Below are positions 35,950 through 45,979 of a stretch of DNA of 64,000 nucleotides, in pieces. The notes beneath the pieces are model-generated. The model was not told where the DNA came from. It worked only from the letters and a program-made list of their open reading frames with translations, and ran no database searches. The DNA is from Isoetes taiwanensis (lineage: Eukaryota > Streptophyta > Lycopodiopsida > Isoetales > Isoetaceae): assembly GCA_021234155.1 (NCBI GenBank), contig JAJEKV010000025.1, positions 5,437,310-5,501,309 of the forward strand, given 5' to 3'. A program made the translations under genes and the position numbers. Position 1 is the first letter of the stretch. Every line of letters starts with the position of its first letter.

Positions 35950-37585
35950 CTCAATCTCGTGTTTTCAATAATGTTTTCGCAAAGATTCGTCCAAACCTTC
36001 GACATCCTCGCCTCCGCCGCCTTTGTCTCCCCGCCCTCGCCGCCTTTATCGCTTCCATTTGTCTTCCTCCCCTTGAAATGCTCATGAAGCGTATCCGTGT
36101 ATGACCAATGGTTTCAACCATGTCCTTATTTCCAACCACGGATATAGGTTTCATTCCAAACAAAGATAGCCCCCGAGAGAACAGCCATTCATGTACCACT
36201 CGCATACAATTTGATCTTCCCACCAAGTCGGGTTATGAAGTACTTGATAACTCTTGGCCGGATAGGAATTCTATGTATAGGACCGGTCGCACCATCTTTG
36301 GCTTTACCTTGTCCATCGATGGAACATCCTCCATAAACCCTGCCCCCTTCCGTGGTTCCATCCGCTCTTGAGAGATCATGAACTTGTCGAGATAATGATG
36401 CTCGCTAGACCACCACTTATCCAGGTCGACCACGATCTTGAAATCAAAACCAAAACTATGTTGGCAAAGCTTGGTGCCTTCGGGTAGCCAAGTCTGCACT
36501 CATGATCAAGTTCGTATATGGAGTGCATGATCTTGTTGGTGAAGTTAATATCACCGCCCATTGGGAGACAAAGAAGCTTGTTTGATTGCCCGCATGCAAA
36601 AAGACAAGGAAACCGAAAAGTATCCGTGTCGGTCATGTCCGCATTAACGCCTTGTACCACCGCTCTATGTTAGCTTTGTCATAAAAAGGGTGGGGTCTTC
36701 GATCATATTGATGGCAAATAGTGCCACGGGTCCAAAAAAGCCTGCACCACCAAATCCCTTGTGTCCCAAAGTAACCAAAATGGGGAGCTATCGTCGCCTT
36801 TAAATGGGACCACCCTCAATCCAAGCTTCCTTTTCGCACTGCCATAGCACGCCGTGGAAAGGAAGGGTTTTGACGTTACGCTTGAGCTTGGTGTTGATGT
36901 AGGGTTGACATAGACGGTTCAATTCCTTCATGTCTTCCTCATCAAGGGCAGCCTTTTCCTTGTAATAATCAAAATCATGGTATTCATTAGATGCAACGCT
37001 GCGTAACTCCGCGATGCCTTCTTCTAACGCACGCTGTCGCTTTAGGACTGTGGCATAATCCTTTGCGCCCCGCATTTTAGAACTCCCCGGTCTTCCTTAG
37101 CAGGATTGTTCCCTCCAAGATTTTGCCTTGTAGATCAAGCGCTTTGTCCGTGAGGCCCTCAGTATCCTCTTCATGAACCGCTTGTCAAACAACTTGGGGT
37201 CCGCCCGCTTGGAAATTCTCCATTGCCGCCCTTCAAATTTTGCCTCTTGTCCATTGAGCCCATATGTCGGGCCATTTCTCCCAGCACCGCCTCGCTAAGA
37301 ATGAGGTCATATTGGTCTGAGAGAGACTCCCCGCCTTTCCTTGGTGTTCTCTTCTTCTTCTCCTCTTCTTCCTCCTCTCCCTCGCCATCTTCCTGTCCCT
37401 CCAAAGAAACATATCCGCATAGTTTCTCAAAGGTCTTCCACTTATCCGAGGGAGCCCTGTTTCCTTTAGGACGCCGAGGACAACCCAATGCTTTCCAATC
37501 GCTGCCTAGCGCAGTATGATCCGTCGATAATAAAATGCATTCGCATAATGTACCAATGTCGAGCATGAAAGTATCTACAAACACC
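35950..37585 (-). pseudogene. middle part of the minus-strand locus, unrecognised coding sequence
   Basis: Several frames read like protein but require frame changes. From right to left: 37585-37171 (including KWKTFEKLCGYVSLEGQEDG, a Glu/Lys-rich run and LSEAVLGEMARHMG), 37075-36700 (LKRQRALEEGIAELRS, CEKEAWIEGGPI, FWLLWDTRDLVVQAF), 36660-36500 (TDTFRFPCLFACGQSNKLLC) and 36499-35950 (DFKIVVDLDKWWSSEHHYLD, KPKMVRPVLYIEFL, and an Arg-rich end). The acceptor ttcttgtttattag| at 37586 begins it and the donor at 35950 ends it, so it probably belongs to the same transcript as the FCP1-like domain. No family is recognised. Confidence 0.4.
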
Positions 37586-38009
37586 CTAATAAACAAGAAT
37601 AGTAGCCGGGTTTTCGACTCATGAGTCGAGAAAGTCCCTTGAATGTCTAATTTTCTTTTTACTGGTTTTTTCGACCATGAAGTCGAAAAGCTCTACATCC
37701 TTTGATTTTTTTCATATACCCTGGCTTTCGACTTCGCCAGTCGAGAAACCCCAAAGATAATCGGGTAAATGTTAGATGGCGGGGCTTTTCTCGACTCGCG
37801 AAGTCGAAAAGTCCCTTGAATGTCTAATTTTCTTTTATCAAGCAGGGTTTTCTCGACTCGCGAAGTCGAAAAGCTCCGCATCCTTTGATTTTCTCAGGTT
37901 ATTCGGCTTTCGACTCGCGAGTCGAAACCCCAAAGGATAATCGGCAAATGTTAGGATGGCGTATTTTCGACCGCGAGTCGAATGGAAAGATTCGCAGAGA
38001 GTTATTTAC
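37586..38009 (-). other. predicted 424-bp intron packed with seven palindromes at ~60-bp period
   Basis: The donor is g|gtaaataac (38009) and the acceptor ttcttgtttattag (37586). Palindromes of the tcgactcgcgagtcga type occur at about 37611-37634, 37667-37689, 37725-37748, 37786-37810, 37848-37872, 37907-37928 and 37963-37983. Spacers form a higher-order repeat. Spacer 1 (gtcccttgaatgtctaattt) recurs as spacer 4, spacer 2 (catcctttgatttt) as spacer 5 and spacer 3 (ccaaagataatcgg) as spacer 6. That is a three-palindrome unit of ~180 bp duplicated once. Confidence 0.6.
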
Positions 38010-39293
38010 CCACGTGAGCCGCACTCACCGCTATTGTGTTCTCGCGTTGGGCTAATGCCGGCCGGGCTTCGTTCTTTGGCGTCTCCAGCCGAAAGAACTC
38101 GCACTCGCTTGGCATATCTATCCTTGATCCTTTTTGCGGCACCTCCTTCTCCGCTCTGCAATACTTGAGCCGCCCACCTTTGAATGCTGACCGCCTACAA
38201 CCCGTAACCTGACTTCTTTTCCCTTCGGATCTTCCTCGGACTTCCAAATTGAACAACTCACCGCCGATCTGCTAAAAAGGTATGACATCCGCAGGCATTG
38301 GATCTGCAACATGATGTCGCACCATCGTTCGTAATCTCCAAAGATGTGTGCCGGATTAAATTCCACAATGGTTGAACAAGACGGCATCTCCCGTGCAAAC
38401 CTTCAAATTGCCTAATGTCCAAAGCCCGCGGCTTTGTGTGATATTCCCAACGGATAATACCGAGCTAGACGCCCCATTTTCTCGTGGCCCCTCTCTCGGA
38501 AATCCTGATCCGATCATCCGATCGAGGTTTGGGGACTCGACCATATCTTTGTCTCCTTCGTCATCCGATTCCTCCCGTGTGGTGTCATCATCCCCATCTT
38601 TGTTTTTGGTGGACTTTTTGTGTATGAACCACAACTTCATTCCCCACCGCAGAGTGTTGTAGAGTCTTCAAAGACAAAAGAGAAGTGAAGCTCCCCGTAT
38701 TGAAATGCTTTTCCCCGACTGAAATCTCCATACCAAGCTCCCCGGATGTTAGGGTTCCGCCTCCTTCATCCCTTCCATCCTTCCACCCAAGGTTCTAACA
38801 ATTTAAAGGCGCCGCCTTTTTTCTAAGTGCCCTTAGCCTTGCTCATGGAAGAGTGAGAATAATTTGAAACCGCTAATTTTTTGTGCGATAGAACTTACTC
38901 TTTTCCTCGGGCAATCCTCGACATGTAGTGTTAAATGCTTCAATCCGGGCGCAGAGATCGGAGAGCACAACACCGATTTTCTTGTACTTGTCTCCTGAGC
39001 TCTTCTTGTCCCTTTGGTGTAGAAACAGATCTTTCTCTTCCCACTTGTCGATACCTCGACATACCACCAAGAATCTGCCAAGTTTCAAGAAGCTCGCTCT
39101 CCAAATCCCTCGATGACAAAGAATGGAGTTCGCCGATCACCAAAGAGTCCGAGGTGAATGCCGCAAGAAGAAAGGATGGATCGCTTAAGGTATTCCGACA
39201 AAAGAAAACCTCGTGAGCTCACCCGGGTTTGTTTGTCTTCTTCTTGCCGCCGGTAGAAGCATCCCTCCGGCGCCGCTTCTTGGACGGAGTCAT
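38010..39293 (-). pseudogene. 5' part of the minus-strand locus; basic N-terminus and tentative BAH-like segment
   Basis: ATG at 39293 opens MTPSKKRRRRDASTGGKKK (nuclear-signal-like). A gt..ag interval of 39 nt (39184-39222) separates it from an open frame reading SDSLVIGELHSLSSRDLESE. After a frame change comes KWEEKDLFLHQRDKKSSGDK and LCARIEAFNTTCRGLPEEKS. Farther on, 38640-38360 has an acidic linker (DDDTTREESDDEGDKD), then LKVCTGDAVLFNHCG and, one base shifted, NPAHIFGDYERWCDIMLQIQ. The latter pair resembles the opening of a BAH domain (chromatin reader), a tentative call. It ends at a donor near 38010. Together with the two downstream parts this would make a ~4.3-kb gene from 39293 to 34978. 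Confidence 0.4.
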
Positions 39294-40185
39294 GTCTATA
39301 TGCCCTCTCATCCTCTTTCGCACCCTCTCAGAAATTAAGTTTCCTCCGCTGGTTGTGAGTTTTAGGACTGCATGTAAAAAGATCGGGCGTGTTCTTTAGT
39401 TTGAACTTAAGGACATGCAATCATTTATGAAAAAAGAAGGCTAAAGGGTACAAAGACGGTCGGCTTTTAGCCCGCCCAAACACTATTTCAAATTTAATCA
39501 CATCAAGGGACTAAGTGAGCGGAGAGCGTAGTTTATCTTCCCCGCGCATTGGGGACCTCGAAGTTCGAGGGGGAGCATCGACCGTTAGCGACTTCCTAAT
39601 GGCGCCACGCGTAAGAAGCTAAACAAAGCTTTGCATATGTGTTTTTCCCCGACCGCCCCTATTGCAAGCGCTTGATTTGATCGATGAGCACGGAGCTAAG
39701 GTAGGAAGCGAGAGGAGCCGCCACACCTGAACTCTACATCGCGGGCATGGAACGGGATACGCGAGAATCGCAAAGGATACAAGTATTAGATGCTAATACA
39801 CTCTTGAAGAGACCGGCGTAAGAAGCAAAGACTCTAGGTGAGGTCATGGATCCGTGATACAAAGGGCTCAAGGAATTACCGCGAAGAGGTGAGTTTCAGA
39901 GATGCCTATGTTATTTCGCTTGTAGAACATGCCGTATGTGTTTAAATAATGGAACCGCCGATAAGCTCGACGGATTCATTGTTTCTTTTGTCGAGCATTT
40001 TTCAACTTCGATAGATGATTTACTCCTAGGGTTGAGAGATGCCTCGGCAAGGAAACAATGGATCGGGGGTAAAGAACAGCCCGCGCTTTAGGTGTGTTTT
40101 TCATGGACTGCTTACTTGGAATGTTGTACATAGATCGTGCTAGGACTAAGGCCCGTGAGATGCGGTTCAAATGCATCCTCTTGTA
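39294..40185. other. region upstream of the minus-strand locus, no recognised gene
   Basis: GC-richer sequence containing the presumed promoter of the minus-strand locus. No TATA box could be assigned. Short ORFs such as 39976-40206 (minus) are unrecognised. Confidence 0.35.
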
Positions 40186-40189
40186 GTTA

Positions 40190-41326
40190 GTTTGAGGGGC
40201 CACCACTGTCCGGAACCACTCTTCGCAATATTCGAGGAAGATGGTTCAAGGAGAGTGGCTCGCATGTGCTAGAGGCACTTGGGACTAAAAACAGAGAATA
40301 GAAAGTGCAAGCATTTGTAGAGAATGCAAGCCTTGGCTTCCTCTCTCAGGTTTCCCCGTGGTTAGTTGTAGAGGCCTCCCACCGGCCCCGAGCCCCTCCC
40401 CTTCGCAATATTCGACGGGGCATGGTTCAAGGAGAGTGACTCGACCGGGTCGAGGCCACCGCTACCGCATTACCGTGAGAATTGGTCGGTTATGATTCTC
40501 GACTTGCGTAGTCGAAATGCTTGGCTTCGTTTCGATTTTCACCGGCAAGTCGAAATGCCTTGGCCATCCGTAACTCCGCTAGTACACATGGAGTGCCTTG
40601 GTAAGGCATTCCCTACTCGCGAGCCGAGAATGCATACAAGAAGCTCGTGGTTTCCCCCGGTTATAGAGGCCTCCACCCAATCAGAGCCCATCCCCTTTCG
40701 CAATATTCGACGTAAGAAGGTTCAAGGAGATGGTTCTTGATTGGGTAGAGGCCATCATGACCAATACACGTGAGAATTGGGTTGTTAGTTGGCCCCCGCA
40801 GACAAATAAAAAACACTTCCTCTCGCAATGTCCGAGGAAGATAGAAGGAGAGTGTTTAAGACTGCCCCGCAGCCAGCTCTAGAGTGCACTAGAGCTCAAG
40901 GCTTTCACCTCACGAAAGTCGGCAGCAGCTGAACTCGTGCGGGGGTTAGTCGCCGAGGCCTCCACCTAATCGTGAGCCCATCCCCTTCGCAATATTCGGT
41001 TTTAAGATGGTTCAAGGAGACGGGCCTTGATTGGGTAGAGGCCATCGCGTACCACAATAATGAGAATTGGTTATATCAGCTGGCCTCAGACAAAGGCAAA
41101 CCACTTCCCTCGCAATGTCCGAGGAAGATAGAAGGAGAGTGGTTGAGATCGCTCGCAGCCAGCTCTAGAGTGCACTAGAGTTCGCCGACTCACGAAGTCG
41201 AGAAAGCGCCAGCACCTTCGCTGGTTAAGTCGCCGAGGTGCTCCACCCGGGCCGGAGCCAGCCCCTTCGCAATATTCATGAGCATGGTTCGGAGAGAGTG
41301 GCTCGCATCGGGTGGGAGGCACCTCG
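40190..41326. repeat. tandem array of at least seven imperfect 85-100-nt hairpins
   Basis: Core strings cttcgcaatattcg (about 40210, 40402, 40695, 40985, 41264) and ctcgcaatgtccgagg (about 40831, 41110) mark successive units, about 285 bp apart for the complete ones. Each core sits in the loop or upper stem of a long foldback. Examples: arms 40668-40697 / 40724-40753 (ggcctccacccaatc pairing with gattgggtagaggcc), 40957-40987 / 41014-41043, and 41234-41265 / 41291-41326 (cgaggtgc pairing with gcacctcg). The base of the stem differs between units but pairing is kept. A second hairpin type, with arms agctggc...aaccactt, alternates. Palindromes of the tctcgactc family are interspersed (40496-40516, 40530-40555, about 41181-41204). 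Confidence 0.75.
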
Positions 41327-41339
41327 CGATCGCACAAAG

Positions 41340-42500
41340 GGCCATTAAGTATTACATTCTCACTCACGAAGTCGGTGAAGGCCGCAGCAGGTTCTAAAGA
41401 ATGTGAAGACATTGGGTAGTGCGGTAATTCGGTCAAGAAGTCGAGATCCCTCACTCCGCCAACAAAGTGTACACTCCTCTTCGCTTCGCTCACCTCGCCG
41501 AAGTCGAGAAGAAGGCCCGTATTTCCCCGGATCTGGCAAGTGAAGTATTCTCAACTCGCCACTCCTTCGCATGTCTCCCGCAGTTGGATTTGCCGTGAGT
41601 TAGAAATGGAGATTCTCGTGAAGCAATTCCTATTCCGAAGTTCTTGCCGAGAGAAAGACATTCCTAGTTATTTTCTCATAATGCTCGCAATATCTTACTT
41701 CCTAACACCGCCTCTCGATGATTTCTATCTCTGCTGCTTGCTACTACTCTAACCACTATTCTCACTTGTGCCCGCATAATGTATTCAATTCAACCACAAG
41801 CAAGAAAAAGATAACAAAAACAAAAACAATACAAAGATTAATGAGATTAATGAAAAAACAGAGAACAATGGAGAACAAAGATGAGAACAAAGGAGAACAA
41901 AGAAGATTAAAAAGGGTATGATATTACAAAAACATACCGAAGATTTGTCGGATGAGGAGGAGGCTTCCGAGTTCGCCTCCATGTGGGTATAGTCGCTGAC
42001 AAAGCGTGAATAAGGATTTTGTCTGGTCAGAAATTGTATCGTGGATTAATAAGAGCCTCTAACAAATGTAATATAAGTAAAAATGCACTAAAGGACTTAC
42101 GTAAAAACTAAAAAGCAAAGACTAAAAAGGCCTCACTTTCTTCTCTCAGCGGTAACGCCACGCCGAAACAATGAATCACATGGCAGAACTTCGGCGCCGA
42201 AGCCCCCCGATCCGGTCGACCAAGCCGCCGTCATAAGATGGCCTTGGAATCGCTTCTGCCGATCGATCGCCTCGATCCGTAAAGCTGGCGCTAAGGAAAC
42301 AGGGAGGAAGAGTGATCGAGAAAACAGGGGAGGAAGAATGGTCTGGGGAGAGGAAGAGGGTGCGCTTACTTCGGCCGCACCCTCAACCTCGTAAAAGTGC
42401 AATAATAAAACCATTGTCACGCAGGGCCATGCCCTCCATGACGGGCAAAGTTGATTAGCCGACATGGCCACGGTTTTCACCTCAAGAGGCCCACGCGGCC
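41340..42500. other. transition region, no recognised gene
   Basis: Contains degenerate palindrome family members (tcacgaagtcgg near 41367, gaagtcgaga near 41435 and 41500) and ORFs without recognisable features. Confidence 0.4.
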
Positions 42501-42539
42501 ATGACAAAATATGAAAGGGTAGGTTATATGTTTATATAT

Positions 42540-42780
42540 GTTATCTTATGTATTTAATAAGGTTTCAATGGTTGTATTTAATATGGTTTCAATGGTTGTA
42601 TTTAATATGGTTTCAATGGTTACAATGTTTACATATGGTTTAGAATGAGTGTGGTTGTATGCTTTAATATGGTTATATGATTTTAGTTAATATGGTTGTA
42701 TGATTTTAGTTAATATGGTTGTATGATTTAATATGATTATATTTAATATGTTTGTATGGTTTTATATGGTTCATATGGTC
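42540..42780. repeat. AT-rich minisatellite (ttaatatggtt)
   Basis: The unit tatttaatatggtttcaatg repeats about three times at 42547-42620. A second unit, atgattttagttaatatggt, repeats at about 42675-42725, and degenerate atatggtt copies follow. Confidence 0.8.
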
Positions 42781-43289
42781 ATATTTGTGGTGTTTGGGGC
42801 TATATGGTTTTAATGTGAGCTTTTTCATTCGTGGAGCATGTGAGATGAGTAAAATGGAGCCGTGGAATTCCAAAGGAGGCCATTGCCCTAGGCTCCAATG
42901 GAGGAAGATGGGTTGCCTTTTGTTGCACCTTGCAAACTGCATCGGTATTTTGCAAGAGGGCATAATAACCGCAGCTGATCCATTTGATAGTGTGAATGAT
43001 GAGAGGTCGGGAGATGAACATCTTGAGTTGGTATCAGAAGCTTCTTATCGAAGTTGATACTATCATGTCCTGTGGAAGCTCTAGTGATTGCATTGTGTGC
43101 TCGTGGTCAGCTGGAGTCCCAAGCTCGCTTGAGATGGCCAATTAGATTTATTACACACAAGAATGGTGATACTCTAGAATGCCCCTCAATCAACTACACA
43201 CCCCAAGGCCCACCCAAGGCCATGTGGAAGATTTGGTGGTCGATGAGCATCCTTTGATCACAAGGAAGAGACGCTTATGTCTTTCATAA

Positions 43290-45760
43290 AAGGCACCAAA
43301 AGGTGCCCAAGAGGCCTAGAAGTGACAAATATTTAGAAAGGATGGAAAGTATGGCACCAACCAAAGAAAACCCGAGGCAATTAGGGGACAAGAGTGTTGC
43401 AACCTAGATTGCACAAAGGCATTACAATGTGGATGACCTCGCGGGATAAGGTCCCAATACATTGGACAAATTTCAAAAAGATAGGATTAATTTCATTTAC
43501 TCCTTGTGTAGGAATTCCAGCTATGATGAAAACACAGGACGACTGCTATATCAATTGAGGGGAATGAAGGTATGTATGAGAGCATTGAGATGGATTCTTG
43601 GGGTGAGCAAGTCTTCATTTTACGTGATATCGGGAGCAGTGTTAGAAAAGGGCACACTTTGTTCCAACATGGTAATGCACTCACTTTGAAACCTAGAGCA
43701 AATACTCTAAAGGCCATTGCAGCCTTCGAGAGCTTTGTGAGATACATGTCTCAATCTATGCCCCACAAGTCGAGCAGAACGAGCACACGGTGTGCGAGTG
43801 GTGCAAAAGAGTGTTGCCACAACACTATATCCAAAAGGAGTGCCTTTAAGGAGGTCAACTCCATCCTAGAAACCACTGGAGGTAGGCCTCTTTCTCAATC
43901 ACATTTCAGCAAGTTATGGAGCACTCACTTCTGGGACGGAGTGTCCTACAACACATGCCATTCTCAAAGTGCAACACTTGCATTCAACTCAAGGATACAC
44001 TTGCATCAACCGCAATAGAGAAAGAAAGAATGGCAATTAGGGAGCAATTTGCAGATCACCAAAGGGACCAAATATCATGTAGACAGTTGTATTGGCAAAG
44101 GGAGAACATTTTCTCGAGATGCAGCCGGACAAATTTTTGTGTATAATTCATGATAAGATGGACCAACACAAGACTTTCTTGCCAAAGCTAGATCCTTTAC
44201 CCAAGCGTTGTCAAAACGCTTTTCGATGAAAGTAAGTCCGGCGGGTGTATTAACACATGGTCATGGAACTGAAACATATGGTCATTTTGTGCTTGATCTA
44301 TGGAGAGATGATCCAAACTTCCATGTGAGCTCTATTTTCAAGTGCCCGAGAACACTAGAGAAAGGATCGATAGAAGGGAGGAGGTATTCCCCTTCAAAGA
44401 CCCATTTTGAGGCTTTGATGGATGATCAACCGCTTTGTTACCAAAGGCGTATAAAAAAGCTCACATCCAAGGTGTCTAGTGAATCAAGGAGGACTTGGGA
44501 TGATTTCCCCTTACTTGAGAAATCAACTGCCTGAGGAGCTATGTGTTCCAGGCTGGACAACCGCTGGAAAGAAAACAAGAATAGATGGATGTTTGGGGCA
44601 ATGTCATACTTGGACAGCTAGGGGGAGTATTCAAAGTTGTGAAAGTGGGATTCATGATGGTTGGGCATACGCATGATGATATAGATGGATTCTTTGGAAC
44701 TTTCTCCACCAAGCTCAAGAGAGAAAAACGACCACTCTCCCCTCCCCGAACTAATGGATGTGTTTGAGAGTCGCATTGACCCCAACCCAATGGCTTTCTT
44801 GATGGATGAGGTTGCAGATTGGAAATCATTTGTAGAAGGATACTTGCTAGATGGCAAGGACCAGTTGACAGGACACACAAAGCCACTTCAATTCAAGTTT
44901 TGGGTTAGGGATGGAATACCAATCATGCAATATAAGTGGAGACCGTGTGACAAGTTGTGGATGCCTCGTACAAGGTATCGAAGTTGTGGCAAAGGGTGCT
45001 TTAGCAAGTGAAGTTCTCATTCCTAAAGGGCAGCCAAAACCACTACCTCCCTTCAAGACAACAAAGACTCTAGCCAACCGGGTGAAGGGCATCAAGGATT
45101 ACATAACGACCGGGATGATGTTCGAAATGGAAAGCACACCTCCACTCTTAAGAAAAATCAAATGGACTCCCTAATCAAGTACTGGGAGAAAGTTGTGACA
45201 TGCTTAGAAACTGAACAGCCATGTGGGAGGGAGCTAAGAGACGGGTTCTTGCCAGAGTCAAGATGGGAGGGTTCTCAAGGTGCAAGCACGTCTAAGAATG
45301 CTCACTTGGGTCCCAACAAGGGTTCCAAGTGGTTTGTGGGAAGTAAGGCCTCAAAGCCGGCGGTTTGATCTTCCCCGAAAGGGGATCCCTTTGAGGACAT
45401 CAAGGAAGGATACTTTGTGCTAGTAAGGCCTCGATGATGAGGACTGTCCAATATGGTTAGGGGTGGCACTCTCTCGATGTGACCACCACTATGCCCGATG
45501 GAGAGGAGTTAAGGCCCGGATTCCAAATTCAATATTGGGAGCCCATTGGGAGGCACAAGAAGGGCAACTTGAAGGAGCAATACAATCGACTGGGGGAGAA
45601 GAAGTGGAGGGCAATTATGTCACCCTCAAAGGAGGGAATTGGTGGAGTGTGTGGTATGGTCATATCCAAGTTCTCACATTGCAAAAGACAACACACACAA
45701 GATCCCAAGAAAGGAGATGGACAAGGCCATGAGCAACCTCCATGCTATATCATTGTATGA
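43290..45760 (+). pseudogene. DUF7869-type transposase-like gene, frameshifted
   Basis: Ordered segments in three frames: LSQSHFSKLWSTHF (about 43.9 kb), PFSKCNTCIQLKDTLAS (43.97), HDKMDQHKTFLPKL (44.16), LTHGHGTETYGHFVLDLWRD (44.27), LDNRWKENKNRWMFGAMSYL (44.56), GFMMVGHTHDDIDGFFGTFS (44.66) and VADWKSFVEGYLL with QFKFWVRDG (44.8-44.9). The Cys pair, D-x-x-DQ-KT, LDN-x-x-x-ENKN and GHTHxDID series is diagnostic of the DUF7869 family, widespread in plant, animal and oomycete repeats and often thought transposase-derived. If RNase H-like, the three acidic motifs (KMDQ, RLDN, HTHDDID) would be the active site; that is inference. At least six frame changes make it non-functional as assembled. 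It lies near the right end of the inverted-repeat-bounded region. Confidence 0.75.
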
Positions 45761-45979
45761 GGGTGCATAATATTGAGAAGTTTGAAAACTTTCTCAACTA
45801 GTGGTTTGTAAAATTTATGAGGAAAACAAGTAACCCAATTCTATGTGTGTCATGTGTAATTCTATTCAAGCAATCAATTCAGAAATTTCTTTTATGGTGT
45901 GTGAGTCCCATTTTCAGTCCGAGTCCCAAAATTCAAGATTTGTCCCACTTTAATTAAATACGACTTTTGCCATTTCTCC

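Larger units (their letters stand above)
33702..45969. mobile_element. 12.3-kb gene-bearing region bounded by an inverted repeat (putative large element)
   Basis: A 24-bp string at about 33704-33727 (agtcgtatttaattaaag then tgggac) occurs as its exact reverse complement at about 45943-45966. With a 2-base indel the match extends outwards through tggca. The flanks do not show an obvious target duplication. Inside, base composition is more GC-rich than the surroundings, and the region contains the FCP1-like locus, the palindrome clusters, the hairpin array and a DUF7869 pseudogene near the right end. One large transposon with cargo is a hypothesis; two independent insertions of a short repeat in opposite orientation would also explain the ends. 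Confidence 0.4.

Noticed and set aside
37223-37519. Plus-strand Ser/Pro-rich ORF
   Set aside because: Antisense shadow of the Glu/Lys-rich stretch of the minus-strand locus.
37611-37983. CRISPR-like array
   Set aside because: Regular palindromes with ~35-bp spacers look CRISPR-like, but the repeats are true palindromes with variable loops, the spacers themselves are repeated in a higher-order unit, there are no cas genes, and the context is a plant nuclear gene.
38118-38387. Firm BAH-domain call
   Set aside because: Only the GDAVLF and AHIFGDYE...MLQIQ pieces fit, in two frames; too little for more than a tentative label.
33702-41500. Endogenous giant-virus insertion with intergenic hairpin terminators
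   Set aside because: Higher GC, hairpins between coding blocks and a phosphatase domain suggested it. However, two of the palindrome clusters are bracketed by good splice sites, no viral core gene (capsid, packaging ATPase, polymerase) is visible, and the palindromes also occur outside gene ends.
43020-43065. tRNA-Met PBS-like ttggtatcagaagc
   Set aside because: Resembles a primer-binding site, but no LTR end precedes it and no paired LTR was found.
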